Source of the DNA: JBEKDJ01 sp050014415
GTDB lineage: Bacteria > Desulfobacterota > BSN033 > UBA1163
NCBI GenBank assembly: GCA_050014415.1
Contig: JBEKDJ010000086.1
Coordinates: 1 to 16,127, forward strand
Direction of reading: 5' to 3'
Length of the DNA: 16,127 bases
The position numbers were made by a program, and so were the translations under genes. The notes beneath the pieces are model-generated. The model was given only the letters and a program-made list of their open reading frames with translations. It made no database searches and was not told the origin of the DNA. Shown here piece by piece: positions 1 to 7,957 of this stretch. How positions within the stretch are numbered: position 1 is the stretch's first letter; each line of letters opens with the position of its first letter.

Positions 1-5
1 TTCAT
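1..5 (-). CDS. Start of a leftward gene, cut by window edge
   Basis: Only the start codon (bases 5 to 3 on the minus strand) and two bases of the second codon are present, so the product cannot be named. The start is supported by a full Shine-Dalgarno AGGAGGT at 11-17, five bases upstream of the ATG, and by a promoter-like pair farther upstream at 70-99. The gene is divergent from the small sulfur-carrier gene at 242. Confidence 0.6.
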
Positions 6-69
6 CTTGCACCTCCTGGGTGAATAGCCGGTTGATGGGTTCAACCGCTTCTTGTGTAGTGTTAATGCT

Positions 70-99
70 ATCCTAGGAGGTGTTTTTGTTTCTTGTCAA
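70..99 (-). promoter_or_regulatory. Sigma-70-type promoter for the leftward edge gene
   Basis: On the minus strand there is a perfect -35 TTGACA (99-94), an 18-base spacer and TAGGAT (75-70) as the -10, matching four of six consensus positions. It lies about 65 bases upstream of the ATG at position 5. TTGACA boxes of the same form recur upstream of tmk, resB and the cytochrome gene. Confidence 0.55.
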
Positions 100-135
100 G
101 GAAATTGATTACGGATTAGGGGAAAAGCATTTATC

Positions 136-164
136 TTGAAAAGAAAGAAATTTCCGCATATAAT
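136..164 (+). promoter_or_regulatory. Sigma-70-type promoter for the MoaD-like gene
   Basis: TTGAAA (136-141) is followed after exactly 17 bases by a perfect TATAAT (159-164). The leader to the ATG at 242 would be about 70 bases. A second TATAAT at 188-193 has no matching -35 box at 17 bases. Confidence 0.65.
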
Positions 165-241
165 AGTTCGTGGGAACTGAAGAAGGGTATAATATGATAT
201 TTGAGAAAAAGCTCAAAGAAGAACGATAGGAGTGAAATTCG

Positions 242-481
242 ATGGAGATTGAGGTAAAACTCTTTGCCACGTTGAGGGATTATCTCCCCAAAGGGAGCAG
301 TCGTTTCTCCTGCAAAATGGAGGTTGATGGTGATATCCGAGTAAAGGATATCCTGTCTAGGCTCAACATACCGGAGGAGATACCGAAGATCATTTTGGTC
401 AATGGCGTCCATGGAAAGAAAGAACAAATACTGAAACAGGGGGATGTCCTGAGCGTTTTCCCTCCTGTCGCAGGTGGGTAA
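242..481 (+). CDS. MoaD/ThiS-family sulfur carrier protein
   Basis: A 79-residue ubiquitin-like (beta-grasp) protein. It opens MEIEVKLFATLRDYLP, the usual first strand and helix of MoaD-like proteins, and ends in VAGG. The terminal Gly-Gly is the feature that is adenylated and converted to a thiocarboxylate in this family, to pass sulfur to molybdopterin, thiazole or, in anaerobes, tungstopterin precursors. A Shine-Dalgarno AGGAG lies at 228-232. It has its own promoter and stands alone; no moaE, moeB or thiG is near, so the pathway cannot be decided. The family call is firm and the specific role (MoaD, ThiS or another carrier) is open. Confidence 0.85.
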   Translation: MEIEVKLFATLRDYLPKGSSRFSCKMEVDGDIRVKDILSRLNIPEEIPKIILVNGVHGKKEQILKQGDVLSVFPPVAGG

Positions 482-495
482 TGAAATCGCAACAT

Positions 496-598
496 CCAAA
501 TCCCAAGCTCCAATAATCAAAAGATGATTTTGATATTCGGGTTTTTGGGGATGGTCTAGAATTTAGTTATTCGTGTTTATTGGGGATTTGAGATTTGG
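496..598. repeat. Imperfect inverted repeat of intergenic AAATCCCAA type
   Basis: The arm at 496-516 (starting CCAAATCCCAAGCTCC) pairs imperfectly with the arm at 577-598 (ending GATTTGAGATTTGG). The space between moaD-like and the TPR gene is filled with this AT-rich, quasi-repetitive sequence. Similar ATTTGG/AAATCT-rich stretches occur at 7985-8040, 9530-9600 and 13497-13556, so it is probably a dispersed intergenic repeat. It could fold in RNA and lies where both converging genes (moaD-like and TPR) end. Confidence 0.5.
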
Positions 599-627
599 TT
601 TTTGGAATTTTATTTGTTGAGAGACGA

Positions 628-2397
628 TCAATTCTTCTTTTCCTTGAGTTCTCTGAGTTTGGTATTCAACCGTTCTGCTTGATCCGGCTTAGGATCCAAC
701 TTCAGAGCCTTCTTGTAAAACTCAAATGCTTTATCGACCCGGTTGAGTTTGCAATAGCTGTCGGCCAGATGTTCCGTAATGACCGGGTCATCTGGGGTTA
801 ATTCATTCGCCTTTTCAAGTTCGATCACTGCCTTCTCATAATTACCGAGCTTATAATAGACCCAACCCATACTATCGGTGATATAGCCCATACTGGGTTT
901 CAAGGCCATCGCCTTCTGAACCAATTCGAGGGCCTCTTCAAGGTGGATACCTCGATCTGCAAAGGAATAGCCGAGGTAGTTGAGGGCATCGGCATACTTT
1001 GGGTTCAATCGAAGGACTTCTTTCATCTCGGTGATCATCTTTTCGAACTCTCCCAACTTGTCATAGAGTGTCCCGAGCTGAAAACGGATCTCTATGTTAT
1101 CTCTATTATGATCAAGCCCGCTCTTCAAGGTGGATAGGGCCTTTTCTAATTGATTCTCTTTTTCGAAAAAAGCTGACAGGATCAGGTAGAGCTCTCCGTC
1201 GCTCGGTTTGGCCTGAATCGATTCCTCCAAGATTCGAATGGCCTCTTCATTTCTGTTCTGTTTACTTAGAACGAGGGCGATACTTCTCCTTGAATCCACA
1301 AAGAGGTTCGATTCCGGCGGGATCTTCTGGAATTCTGGGATCGCCTGATCGAAAGCTTCCTGTTCCACATAGGCCGCTCCTAAATAGTATCTCACCCGGT
1401 CGTCTTTGGGAGTGGCAGCAAGGACAAAGTTGAATTGTAGGATAGCTTGATCTAATTTCCCCTGTTCCATATAGATCAAACCCATCTTGGTACGAATGTT
1501 GAGATCCTCGGAATCGGACTTTTGAATCTCCTGAAATTGATCCAGCGCTTCGTCGAACTTCTTCTTTTTGACGAAGAGCTGACCCAGTCGGCTTCTAGCC
1601 TTTTTGTCGTCCGGATCAAGACTCAGGACTTTCTTGTAGATTTCTTCCGCCTTCTCCGGCTCATTCTGAATTTCGTAAATAATCCCTAAATCCATCAAGA
1701 CAGAGACAAGGCTGGGATCGATAGCTAAAGCTTTCAAACAATACTCCTTGGCTTTTTCATAAGACTTCATCTCTACATAAATCCTTGCCAGGGAGTACAA
1801 ACCCATGACGGAGTTGGGCTCGATTTTGTTAAGATATTGTTGAAGAATCTGGATCGCCTGATCATATTCATGCATCTCTGCATAGAGGGAACTGAGAAAG
1901 AGGTAACTCTCTCGATGCTGGGGGTCGATTTCCAATGCCTTCTGATAAGATTCAATCGCCAAGCGGTTCTTTTTGAGGGTCGAATAAATCCCTCCAAGGA
2001 TCAGACGGGCCGATAGATCGTTTGAATCCTGAAGCAGGGCAGCCTTGCACTCTTCAGTTGCCTCGTTCAAGAGCCCTTTATAGACGTAAAGGATAGCCAA
2101 TTCGACGTGTAAAAAGGGTTCCTTTTCATCATAAGGGATCGCTTCTTTAAGCTCTCCAATCGCCTCATCGAGCTTCCCTTCTCTCGATTTGAACCGGGAG
2201 AGGAGGAAATGGTAGTAAGCAAGTGGGTTCGGGGAAGGAGTCTTCTTCTGAGGTTTTTTTTGAATGGTCTGACTTGAGATAGGTTCTGGTTTCGGCTGCT
2301 GAGCCTTCGGAATCTCAGCGCAGGCGCTTAGGAAAACAACAGAGAGGATAACAGAAAAAACTTCTTTGATAAGAAATGACATAGTAATAGATAACAC
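628..2397 (-). CDS. TPR-repeat lipoprotein, 589 residues
   Basis: The N-terminus is a signal peptide with a lipobox (LSAC, Cys about residue 26), so the protein is predicted to be lipid-anchored in the envelope. A short Pro/Gln/Lys-rich linker follows, then tandem tetratricopeptide repeats to the C-terminus with the usual spacing (for example YxxALxIDPxxxxxxxxLG, ALELVQKAMALKP, AVIELEKANELTPDDP). TPR solenoids are protein-docking scaffolds; envelope forms often serve in secretion, pilus or exopolysaccharide export systems, but nothing here says which. The frame opens with GTG at 2397; an in-frame ATG at 2382 is a fair alternative, and neither has a strong ribosome site. The IS at 2489-3786 lies about 90 bases upstream of the start and may have affected its promoter. 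Confidence 0.85.
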   Translation of the reverse strand: MLSITMSFLIKEVFSVILSVVFLSACAEIPKAQQPKPEPISSQTIQKKPQKKTPSPNPLAYYHFLLSRFKSREGKLDEAIGELKEAIPYDEKEPFLHVELAILYVYKGLLNEATEECKAALLQDSNDLSARLILGGIYSTLKKNRLAIESYQKALEIDPQHRESYLFLSSLYAEMHEYDQAIQILQQYLNKIEPNSVMGLYSLARIYVEMKSYEKAKEYCLKALAIDPSLVSVLMDLGIIYEIQNEPEKAEEIYKKVLSLDPDDKKARSRLGQLFVKKKKFDEALDQFQEIQKSDSEDLNIRTKMGLIYMEQGKLDQAILQFNFVLAATPKDDRVRYYLGAAYVEQEAFDQAIPEFQKIPPESNLFVDSRRSIALVLSKQNRNEEAIRILEESIQAKPSDGELYLILSAFFEKENQLEKALSTLKSGLDHNRDNIEIRFQLGTLYDKLGEFEKMITEMKEVLRLNPKYADALNYLGYSFADRGIHLEEALELVQKAMALKPSMGYITDSMGWVYYKLGNYEKAVIELEKANELTPDDPVITEHLADSYCKLNRVDKAFEFYKKALKLDPKPDQAERLNTKLRELKEKKN

Positions 2398-2488
2398 TGT
2401 TTCCAGGTGTAGTCAACGACAGTCGGCATAGTACAACCTAAGGCAATAAGAAGAACAATAAGTTATAATTAATGTGATTCAATCCCTG

Positions 2489-2517
2489 TTGCCTCATAGG
2501 AAAATGTTACCGGAGAG
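2489..2517. repeat. IS left terminal inverted repeat
   Basis: This 29-base end reads TTGCCTCATA, then GGAAAA, then TGTTACCGGAGAG. It matches the reverse complement of the right end except for two short length differences (GGAAAA versus AAAA, CCGG versus CCG). The transposase stop codon (TAA on the minus strand, 2507-2509) is embedded in it. Confidence 0.85.
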
Positions 2518-3688
2518 GATGGTTGGCGAGGGAGCGTTTGGTAAAGGGTTTAAGGATTCTATTAAGTTTATTCTCCATGGCCTTTCTTAGCACAAAAGGG
2601 TTGAGGTGTTCAAGTTGTTTGGAGAGGCTGTTTTTAACAGAGAGAAGGACATGGGGAGATTGGAGGGTTCTCTGGTAAGGGGTTTTAGGAGGATCATGGT
2701 GTTTAATGGTCTTGGAGCCGATTCTTTCCTTAGAGATGAGCTTCATGGAAGGGCAGAAGAAATTATGAAAGAGTCTCCATTCTTTGGTATAGAGGTCATT
2801 GAGCAGAGGGACGGTTTTGGGATCATCTAGGCGTTGATATCCGAGCCATTGGCGGACGTGTGTCCAGTTCTTTTGTTCGACATGGGCGTTATCATCTTTG
2901 TGATAAGCGCGGCTACGGGTAAAAGAGACGGGACGTTGTCTTTTGGTAAGATGTCTTAGGAGGTGATAATTGAGAAACTCGCCGCCATTGTCGCAATCGA
3001 AGCCAAGCAGGGGAAAGGGCAAAGCCTTTTCGATCTGTTTGATCTGTTCGAGGGTGTCGGTTTCTCCTTTGCCCCAGAGGGCCCGTTGTTCGGTCCAGCC
3101 GGTGGCGATATCGACACAATCAATGGTATAGGCAAACATACCGGAGAGGGAGTCACCGCAATGGGCGACGGTGTCGGCTTCGAGGAAGCCGGGTTGGGAT
3201 TCGTCCCATTGATTGGTTTTGATAGGGATTTGTCTTCTTAAGAGGGTTCCTGGTTTGGTAGTGGATCTACCATGTTTTTTATATTGGATTCGGGTAGAGC
3301 TCAGCAGTCGATCTATGGTCGATGCAGAGATATGGTTTAGGGCTTTGAGCACGGGCAGAGGCAGAGGGCCAAAGAGTTGGACATATCCTGGGAGCCAGAG
3401 AGGTAAGATCACCTTGAGGCGTTTTGAACAGGGCAGATTGGCTGCCAGCCAGATTTGTTTAAGGGGTTTGAGGATAGATTCTCTAGGGTACAGAGGAGTC
3501 CTTCCCCGGTTCTTGAACTTGGGTTTGATAAATCGTCTGAAACTTCGCAGTATTCGAATAGCATGTTTGCGGTGGCATTGACAGGTGACACAGAATTCGT
3601 CCAGGATGGCGGTTTTTCTTTTACGAGAGGCTTCTTTATAACGTAAAAAGGTTACTTCTATATATTCTTTTCTTGACCGTGGACTCAT
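2507..3688 (-). CDS. DDE (rve integrase-core) transposase
   Basis: A 393-residue transposase. An N-terminal basic, helix-rich DNA-binding region includes a Cys/His stretch near residues 33-41 and an RRFIKPK-type basic run near 51-57. It is followed by an integrase-like core with the acidic triad visible as Asp172 (LEADTVAHCGD), Asp233 (FDCDNGGEFLN) and Glu271 (DNAHVEQKNW). The spacing of about 60 and 37 residues fits the D-D-35E arrangement. ATG at 3688 is preferred over an upstream in-frame TTG at 3694 because GGAGGG lies six bases before it. The frame is intact. The IS family name is not certain. Confidence 0.9.
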   Translation of the reverse strand: MSPRSRKEYIEVTFLRYKEASRKRKTAILDEFCVTCQCHRKHAIRILRSFRRFIKPKFKNRGRTPLYPRESILKPLKQIWLAANLPCSKRLKVILPLWLPGYVQLFGPLPLPVLKALNHISASTIDRLLSSTRIQYKKHGRSTTKPGTLLRRQIPIKTNQWDESQPGFLEADTVAHCGDSLSGMFAYTIDCVDIATGWTEQRALWGKGETDTLEQIKQIEKALPFPLLGFDCDNGGEFLNYHLLRHLTKRQRPVSFTRSRAYHKDDNAHVEQKNWTHVRQWLGYQRLDDPKTVPLLNDLYTKEWRLFHNFFCPSMKLISKERIGSKTIKHHDPPKTPYQRTLQSPHVLLSVKNSLSKQLEHLNPFVLRKAMENKLNRILKPFTKRSLANHPLR

Positions 3689-3714
3689 GATCAACCCTCC
3701 TTTTAGGGTCAGTT

Positions 3715-3740
3715 ATTCGGTAACACCCATTATGAGTCAA
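3715..3740. repeat. Subterminal copy of the IS right-end repeat
   Basis: ATTCGGTAACACCCATTATG and six more bases repeat, in the same orientation, the terminal sequence at 3761-3786 (TCTCGGTAAC...ATGAGGCAA). The copies start 46 bases apart. They share CGGTAACA and TATGAG plus CAA, with a variable middle. This is likely a second transposase-binding site. I see no matching second copy at the left end. Confidence 0.7.
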
Positions 3741-3759
3741 CGATCCCTTTTTAATCAGT

Positions 3760-3786
3760 CTCTCGGTAACATTTTTTATGAGGCAA
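3760..3786. repeat. IS right terminal inverted repeat
   Basis: Reads CTCTCGGTAACATTTTTTAT then GAGGCAA on the plus strand, the inverted counterpart of 2489-2517. It defines the right border of the element, just upstream of the tmk promoter. Confidence 0.85.
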
Positions 3787-3805
3787 TTCGATTCCCTGGC
3801 TAGGC

Positions 3806-3835
3806 TTGACAAAAGGTTAAAAGGGTGATTATAAT
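3806..3835 (+). promoter_or_regulatory. Consensus sigma-70 promoter of the tmk operon
   Basis: Perfect TTGACA (3806-3811) and perfect TATAAT (3830-3835) with an 18-base spacer, 20 bases beyond the IS right end. Transcription would start near 3842, giving a leader of about 38 bases before the tmk start codon. It is the strongest promoter match in the window and would drive tmk-holB-ricT-metG. Confidence 0.8.
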
Positions 3836-3879
3836 TTTTTTTTAAATTCAACTAGTTATTTAACTGAAGAGGTATTCGA

Positions 3880-4635
3880 TTGTCTCTCTTTATCACCTTC
3901 GAGGGAGTGGAGGGGAGCGGAAAGACCACTCAGATTCAACGCCTAAGAAGATACCTGAAAAAGAGAGGGACTCCCTGCAAAGTGACGAGGGAACCAGGAG
4001 GGTGTCCCATCGGTGAAAAGGTAAGGAAGATTCTTCTGAATCCCGATCATCGGACAATGACGCCTTTGAGTGAGCTGCTCCTCTATGAAGCGTCGAGGGC
4101 ACAACATGTAGAAGAAGTTATTGAACCCCTTTTGAAAAAAGGGGGGGTCGTTCTTTGCGACCGTTTCAACGATGCGACGGTCGCTTATCAGGGATATGGT
4201 CGCAGGATAGACTCACGTGTCGTTGGAAGTCTCAACGGTCTTGCCTCCCAAGGCATCAAGCCTGATGTCACTTTCCTTTTGGATTGCCCTTCTGGTCTGG
4301 GCCTGCAGAGAGCATTACAGAGAAATCGGACCTTAAACAAGGAAAGAGAGGGCCGATTCGAAGAGGAGGAGGTTCAATTTCATGATCGGGTGAGGAGAGG
4401 ATATCTCTCCATCGCTAAGAAGGAGCCTAATCGGGTGAAGGTGATTAACACCCGAGAAGGAGAAGACAAAGTTTTTGAGAAAATTCGGAAGATCGTGGAC
4501 GAACTGATTAAGAGTTCGGAGTTCGGAGTTCAGATCAAGAAGTTTAGCAAAGCTCACAAGAGAAATCTTCATAGAACTCTGAACTCAGAACTCCCAACGA
4601 CGGAATCTTTTCGAAGAAAAGGCCATGTCTTTTAA
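3880..4635 (+). CDS. tmk: Thymidylate kinase with repeat-derived C-terminal tail
   Basis: Phosphorylates dTMP to dTDP using ATP, in the cytoplasm. The P-loop is GVEGSGKTT (residues 9-17), the DR motif is CDRFNDATVAYQGYGR (93-108), and the LID region is the Arg-rich stretch near 144-160. The start is TTG at 3880, with AGAGGT upstream, because the frame begins exactly at the conserved SLFITFEG strand. At 251 residues it is longer than the usual 200-215. The extra 40 residues (about 211-251) are encoded by an inverted GAACTC-type repeat (4512-4593) and look non-native. The last 11 bases overlap holB, so the tail keeps tmk translationally coupled to holB. Confidence 0.93.
   Translation: MSLFITFEGVEGSGKTTQIQRLRRYLKKRGTPCKVTREPGGCPIGEKVRKILLNPDHRTMTPLSELLLYEASRAQHVEEVIEPLLKKGGVVLCDRFNDATVAYQGYGRRIDSRVVGSLNGLASQGIKPDVTFLLDCPSGLGLQRALQRNRTLNKEREGRFEEEEVQFHDRVRRGYLSIAKKEPNRVKVINTREGEDKVFEKIRKIVDELIKSSEFGVQIKKFSKAHKRNLHRTLNSELPTTESFRRKGHVF
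4512..4593. repeat. Inverted GAACTC-type repeat inside the tmk 3' end
   Basis: The left arm 4512-4531 (GAGTTCGGAGTTCGGAGTTC) and right arm 4574-4593 (GAACTCTGAACTCAGAACTC) are inverted with 18 of 20 positions complementary, separated by 42 bases. Each arm is itself a short tandem of a 7-8 base unit. Such GAACTC units resemble dispersed intergenic repeats; here the copy is translated as the tail of Tmk. Confidence 0.75.
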
Positions 4636-5611
4636 GGATGTTCTTGGGCATTCCAAGTCCATTGAATTCCTGAAGCGGGCGATCAAGAAAGACACCTTGG
4701 CCCACAGCTACCTCTTCTGGGGAAATGAGGGTATCGGGAAGAAGTGGGTAGCTCTTCAGTTCGCCAAAACCCTTAATTGCCTTCAAGAAGGCGTTCAACA
4801 AGACGATGCCTGCGATCAGTGTCTCTCCTGCAAGAAGATCAATGATGGCCTCCACCCCGATGTTCTGATCTTAGAACCAGAAAATCAAACACTGAAGGTG
4901 GATCAGGTCAGGCAGATGCAGAGGGATCTGGCCTACAGACCCTATGAGGGTAGACGTCGCGTCTGCATCCTGGCGGCTTCGGATCGGATGGCCCCAAATA
5001 TGTCGAATGTACTCCTCAAGACACTCGAAGAACCGCCGCTCCATACCGTGATCATCCTGCTGGCCAATAACACCCGGCTACTATTACCTACGATCCTCTC
5101 CCGGTGCCAGCCAATTCACTTCAATCCCCTGCCCATCCCATTGGTCTCTAAATGGTTGATGAAACAGAAAGGGCTCAATGAAAGAGAGGCCCATCTCTTA
5201 GCCTCTCTTTCAGAGGGAAGTCCTGGAAAGGCCCTGGAGATTCAAGAAGAGATACGCCAGATCCCAAGGGAAGAACTCCTGAAAGATTGGGTGGGATCAA
5301 AATCGCTCCCCTTCGAAAAGATGGAGCGTTGGATTGATTCATTACCCTCCCATCGAGAAAATCTCCTCTTGATCATTGAGGTGGCCAAAACCCTTTTGAG
5401 GGATCTGGTCATTGTAAAGGTGTCTAAGGATGGTTCAAAGCTGATTCATTCCGATCTTTTCCGGGAAATCACGATGATGGCAAGCGAGTGGAGTTTCTCT
5501 TCCCTGTTGAATCGAATAGAGGCTCTTCATCAAACCATGATCGCCATCAGGAGCAATGCCAATATGCCATTGGCGTTGGAAGCGATGATGCTCTCCTGGG
5601 CTGAAGGATAG
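4625..5611 (+). CDS. holB: DNA polymerase III delta-prime subunit
   Basis: A clamp-loader subunit that helps place the sliding clamp on DNA. The AAA+ fold starts at KDVLGHSKSIEFL. The nucleotide loop is GNEGIGKK (residues 33-40), where the usual Thr/Ser after Lys is Lys, so ATP binding is doubtful, as is known for delta-prime in E. coli. A zinc module is formed by Cys52, Cys63, Cys66 and Cys69. The arginine-finger motif SRC (159-161) that acts on the neighbouring clamp-loader subunit is present, and LKTLEEPP is typical of the family. The 328-residue length is normal. It overlaps tmk by 11 bases and is followed by ricT after five bases. Confidence 0.93.
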   Translation: MSFKDVLGHSKSIEFLKRAIKKDTLAHSYLFWGNEGIGKKWVALQFAKTLNCLQEGVQQDDACDQCLSCKKINDGLHPDVLILEPENQTLKVDQVRQMQRDLAYRPYEGRRRVCILAASDRMAPNMSNVLLKTLEEPPLHTVIILLANNTRLLLPTILSRCQPIHFNPLPIPLVSKWLMKQKGLNEREAHLLASLSEGSPGKALEIQEEIRQIPREELLKDWVGSKSLPFEKMERWIDSLPSHRENLLLIIEVAKTLLRDLVIVKVSKDGSKLIHSDLFREITMMASEWSFSSLLNRIEALHQTMIAIRSNANMPLALEAMMLSWAEG

Positions 5612-5616
5612 AAAAG

Positions 5617-6402
5617 ATGATTCGCTTAGTCTTTATCAAACTACCGAATGGAAGATGTGAGGAGTTCGATGCTACCAATCTTGCCCTGGGTACGGGTGAG
5701 AATGTGATCGTAGAATCAGAAAAAGGATTCGTTCTGGGCAAGGTTCTTGCCGAACCTCACGAGAAGGAGAGACGTTTCATCCTGAAATCTCCAAGAAAGG
5801 TGGCTCGGAAGGCCACCCCGGAAGATCTGGAACAGTTTGAGAGAAATCAACAATTGGAAAAGGAGGCTTTCTTGTTCTGCCTTCGAAAAATCAAAGAGAG
5901 GGCCATGAGCATGAAGCTGGTGAGGTCAGAAGTTCTCTTGGACCGCTCCAAGATCCTCTTTTACTTTACCGCTGAAAAGAGGGTTGATTTCCGGGAATTG
6001 GTCAGGGACCTGGCTGCAGAACTCAAGATGCGGATTGAGATGCGACAGATCGGCGTGAGGGATGAGGCCAAGATGGTCTGTGGCATCGGGAGTTGCGGCA
6101 GGGAGCTTTGTTGCGCCAAGTTTATGAACCGGTTCGATCTGGTCTCCGTCAAAATGGCCAAAGAGCAGAATCTGGCCCTCAACCCGACGAAGATCTCCGG
6201 CATCTGCGGCCGTTTGATGTGCTGCTTGGGTTACGAGTACCCCGCCTACGTGGAGCTAAAGAAAAATCTGCCCAAAGTGGGTAAGCACGTCGTCACCCGC
6301 TCTGGCAAAGGCAAGATCATCCGCCAAAACGTGCTCAGCCAAACGATAACCGTGGAATTGGAGGAAGGGGGCGAGATCACCATCGATGCAACCGAAATCT
6401 GA
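5617..6402 (+). CDS. ricT: RicT/YaaT-like PSP1-domain iron-sulfur protein
   Basis: A 261-residue PSP1-domain protein. The signature cysteines are all present: Cys155, Cys160, Cys165 and Cys166 in CGIGSCGRELCC, and Cys197, Cys202 and Cys203 in GICGRLMCCLGYE. In Bacillus the homologue is part of the RicAFT complex, which carries [4Fe-4S] clusters and affects RNase Y-dependent mRNA maturation; whether RicA and RicF partners exist here is unknown. The C-terminal part (about 215-261) looks like a small beta-barrel with KVGKHVVTRSGKGKI. It sits five bases after holB and overlaps metG by 17 bases, an order also common in other bacteria. Confidence 0.9.
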   Translation: MIRLVFIKLPNGRCEEFDATNLALGTGENVIVESEKGFVLGKVLAEPHEKERRFILKSPRKVARKATPEDLEQFERNQQLEKEAFLFCLRKIKERAMSMKLVRSEVLLDRSKILFYFTAEKRVDFRELVRDLAAELKMRIEMRQIGVRDEAKMVCGIGSCGRELCCAKFMNRFDLVSVKMAKEQNLALNPTKISGICGRLMCCLGYEYPAYVELKKNLPKVGKHVVTRSGKGKIIRQNVLSQTITVELEEGGEITIDATEI

Positions 6403-7957
6403 AGGGACTTTCTACATCACAACGCCCATCTACTATGTCAACTCTGTCCCACACATCGGCCATGCCTATACGACCATCGCTGCTGACGTCCTGGCCCGTT
6501 ATAAGCGATTGGCCGGCTACCAGGTCTTCTTCCTCACCGGGACCGATGAGCATGGTCAGAAAGTGGAAAAGGCCGCCCAGGAGCGGGGAGTGGACCCGAA
6601 GACTCACTGCGATGAAATGGTCAAACGCTTCCAGTCTCTTTGGCAGAGGCTGAACATTTCCAATAATGACTTCATCCGAACAACGGAGACTCGCCACAAG
6701 ACCGTGGTTCAAAGGATTCTTAAGGACCTCTATGATTGCGGAGACATCTATCAGGACAGTTACGAAGGGTGGTACTGTATCCCTTGCGAGCGATTCTGGA
6801 CTGAAAAGGATCTCACAGAAGGAAAATGCCCGGATTGCCTTCGTTCGGTAATCGAGATCTCTGAAAAGAACTACTTCTTTCGAATGAGCAAGTACCAATC
6901 CTGGTTGATTGAGCATGTCGAAAGAAATGAACGATTTATCCTTCCCCTGTCAAGGAGAAACGAGATCTTAGGGTTCCTTCGAACTCCGTTAGAAGATCTG
7001 TGTATCTCGAGACCGAAGAAGCGGTTGGAGTGGGGAATTGAAATCCCTTTCGACACCGACTACGTCACCTATGTCTGGTTCGATGCACTGATCAATTATA
7101 TCAGCGGGATTGGCTTCGGGTCAGAGAATAGTCAATTCTCTCGATTTTGGCCGGAAGCGATCCACCTCATCGGCAAGGACATCCTCACCACCCACACGGT
7201 CTATTGGCCGACCATGCTCAGGGCGGTCGGCTTGACACCGCCTAAGATGTTCTTCGCCCACGGCTGGTGGACGATTGAGGGCAAGAAGATGTCCAAATCC
7301 CTTCAGAATGTAGTCGAGCCCAATCGTCTCATCGACACCTATGGAGCGGATGCGGTCCGATACTTTCTCATGCGAGAAGTCCCTTTCGGATTGGATGGCG
7401 ACTTCTCCCATTCCGCTATGGTCCACCGGATCAACAGCGATCTGGCGAACGATCTGGGCAACCTCTTTAGCCGAACGCTCAGCATGGTCGTCAAATACTT
7501 CGATGGTAGAATACCGAATCCCTCCCTTCCGCAGGAGATCGACCGAGACCTCGAAGTAGTTTCCGGAAAGGTATTTCCTCAATTGTCTAAACAGATGGAT
7601 GATTTGGCATTTAGTAGAGCCCTGGCTTCGATCTGGGAGATTGTCAACGCCGGCAACAAATATATCGATCAGACCGCACCCTGGGCTTTGGCCAAAGAGG
7701 AGAAAGACCGACCTCGTCTTGGCATGGTTCTTTATCAGACGCTGGAGTCCCTTCGACTCATTGCCCTCCTCCTTGCCGCCTTCATGCCATCAACAGCTGA
7801 AAAAATGTGGTCGCAACTTGGGATGGAAGAGAATTTCTGGGAACAGAGTTTGACAGAGAACGGAAAGTGGGGGAGGTTGAAACCAGGGAGAAGGGTGACC
7901 AAACCCAGTTCCCTCTTTCCGAGAATCGACCTCTCCAAGGGCTCGCAAGGGGTGTAG
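6386..7957 (+). CDS. metG: Methionyl-tRNA synthetase, short form
   Basis: Charges tRNA-Met with methionine; class I synthetase. HIGH motif at residues 23-26 (PHIGHAY), KMSKS at 301-305 (GKKMSKSLQN), and a single zinc knuckle from Cys131, Cys134, Cys148 and Cys151 in the connective peptide, which is the one-knuckle, four-cysteine type. LTGTDEHGQK is the methionine-pocket strand. At 523 residues it ends after the anticodon-binding helical domain and lacks the C-terminal EMAP-II-like tRNA-binding domain found in about 630-680 residue forms. The ATG at 6386 lies within the end of ricT, implying coupled translation. No terminator is evident downstream. Confidence 0.95.
   Translation: MQPKSEGTFYITTPIYYVNSVPHIGHAYTTIAADVLARYKRLAGYQVFFLTGTDEHGQKVEKAAQERGVDPKTHCDEMVKRFQSLWQRLNISNNDFIRTTETRHKTVVQRILKDLYDCGDIYQDSYEGWYCIPCERFWTEKDLTEGKCPDCLRSVIEISEKNYFFRMSKYQSWLIEHVERNERFILPLSRRNEILGFLRTPLEDLCISRPKKRLEWGIEIPFDTDYVTYVWFDALINYISGIGFGSENSQFSRFWPEAIHLIGKDILTTHTVYWPTMLRAVGLTPPKMFFAHGWWTIEGKKMSKSLQNVVEPNRLIDTYGADAVRYFLMREVPFGLDGDFSHSAMVHRINSDLANDLGNLFSRTLSMVVKYFDGRIPNPSLPQEIDRDLEVVSGKVFPQLSKQMDDLAFSRALASIWEIVNAGNKYIDQTAPWALAKEEKDRPRLGMVLYQTLESLRLIALLLAAFMPSTAEKMWSQLGMEENFWEQSLTENGKWGRLKPGRRVTKPSSLFPRIDLSKGSQGV

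Larger units (their letters stand above)
2489..3786 (-). mobile_element. Complete insertion sequence, about 1.3 kb
   Basis: The element is bounded by terminal inverted repeats: left TTGCCTCATAGGAAAATGTT and on to 2517, right (reverse complement) TTGCCTCATAAAAAATGTTA back to 3760. It holds one transposase gene occupying nearly its whole length, with the stop codon inside the left terminal repeat. No direct duplication directly flanks the ends; the flanks (AATCCCTG on the left, TTCGATTCCCTG on the right) are only loosely alike. It sits between the divergent TPR and tmk genes, leaving the tmk promoter 20 bases beyond its right end. The intact frame and repeats suggest recent or still possible activity. 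Family placement is uncertain; an ISNCY-like group with an integrase-core transposase is my best guess. Confidence 0.88.

Noticed and set aside
2476..3800. Target-site duplication flanking the insertion sequence
   Set aside because: Flanks AATCCCTG and GATTCCCTG are alike but not identical, and they are not equally placed next to the element ends.
7121..7582. 153-codon minus frame inside metG
   Set aside because: Antisense shadow; metG is unambiguous here, including KMSKS at 301-305.
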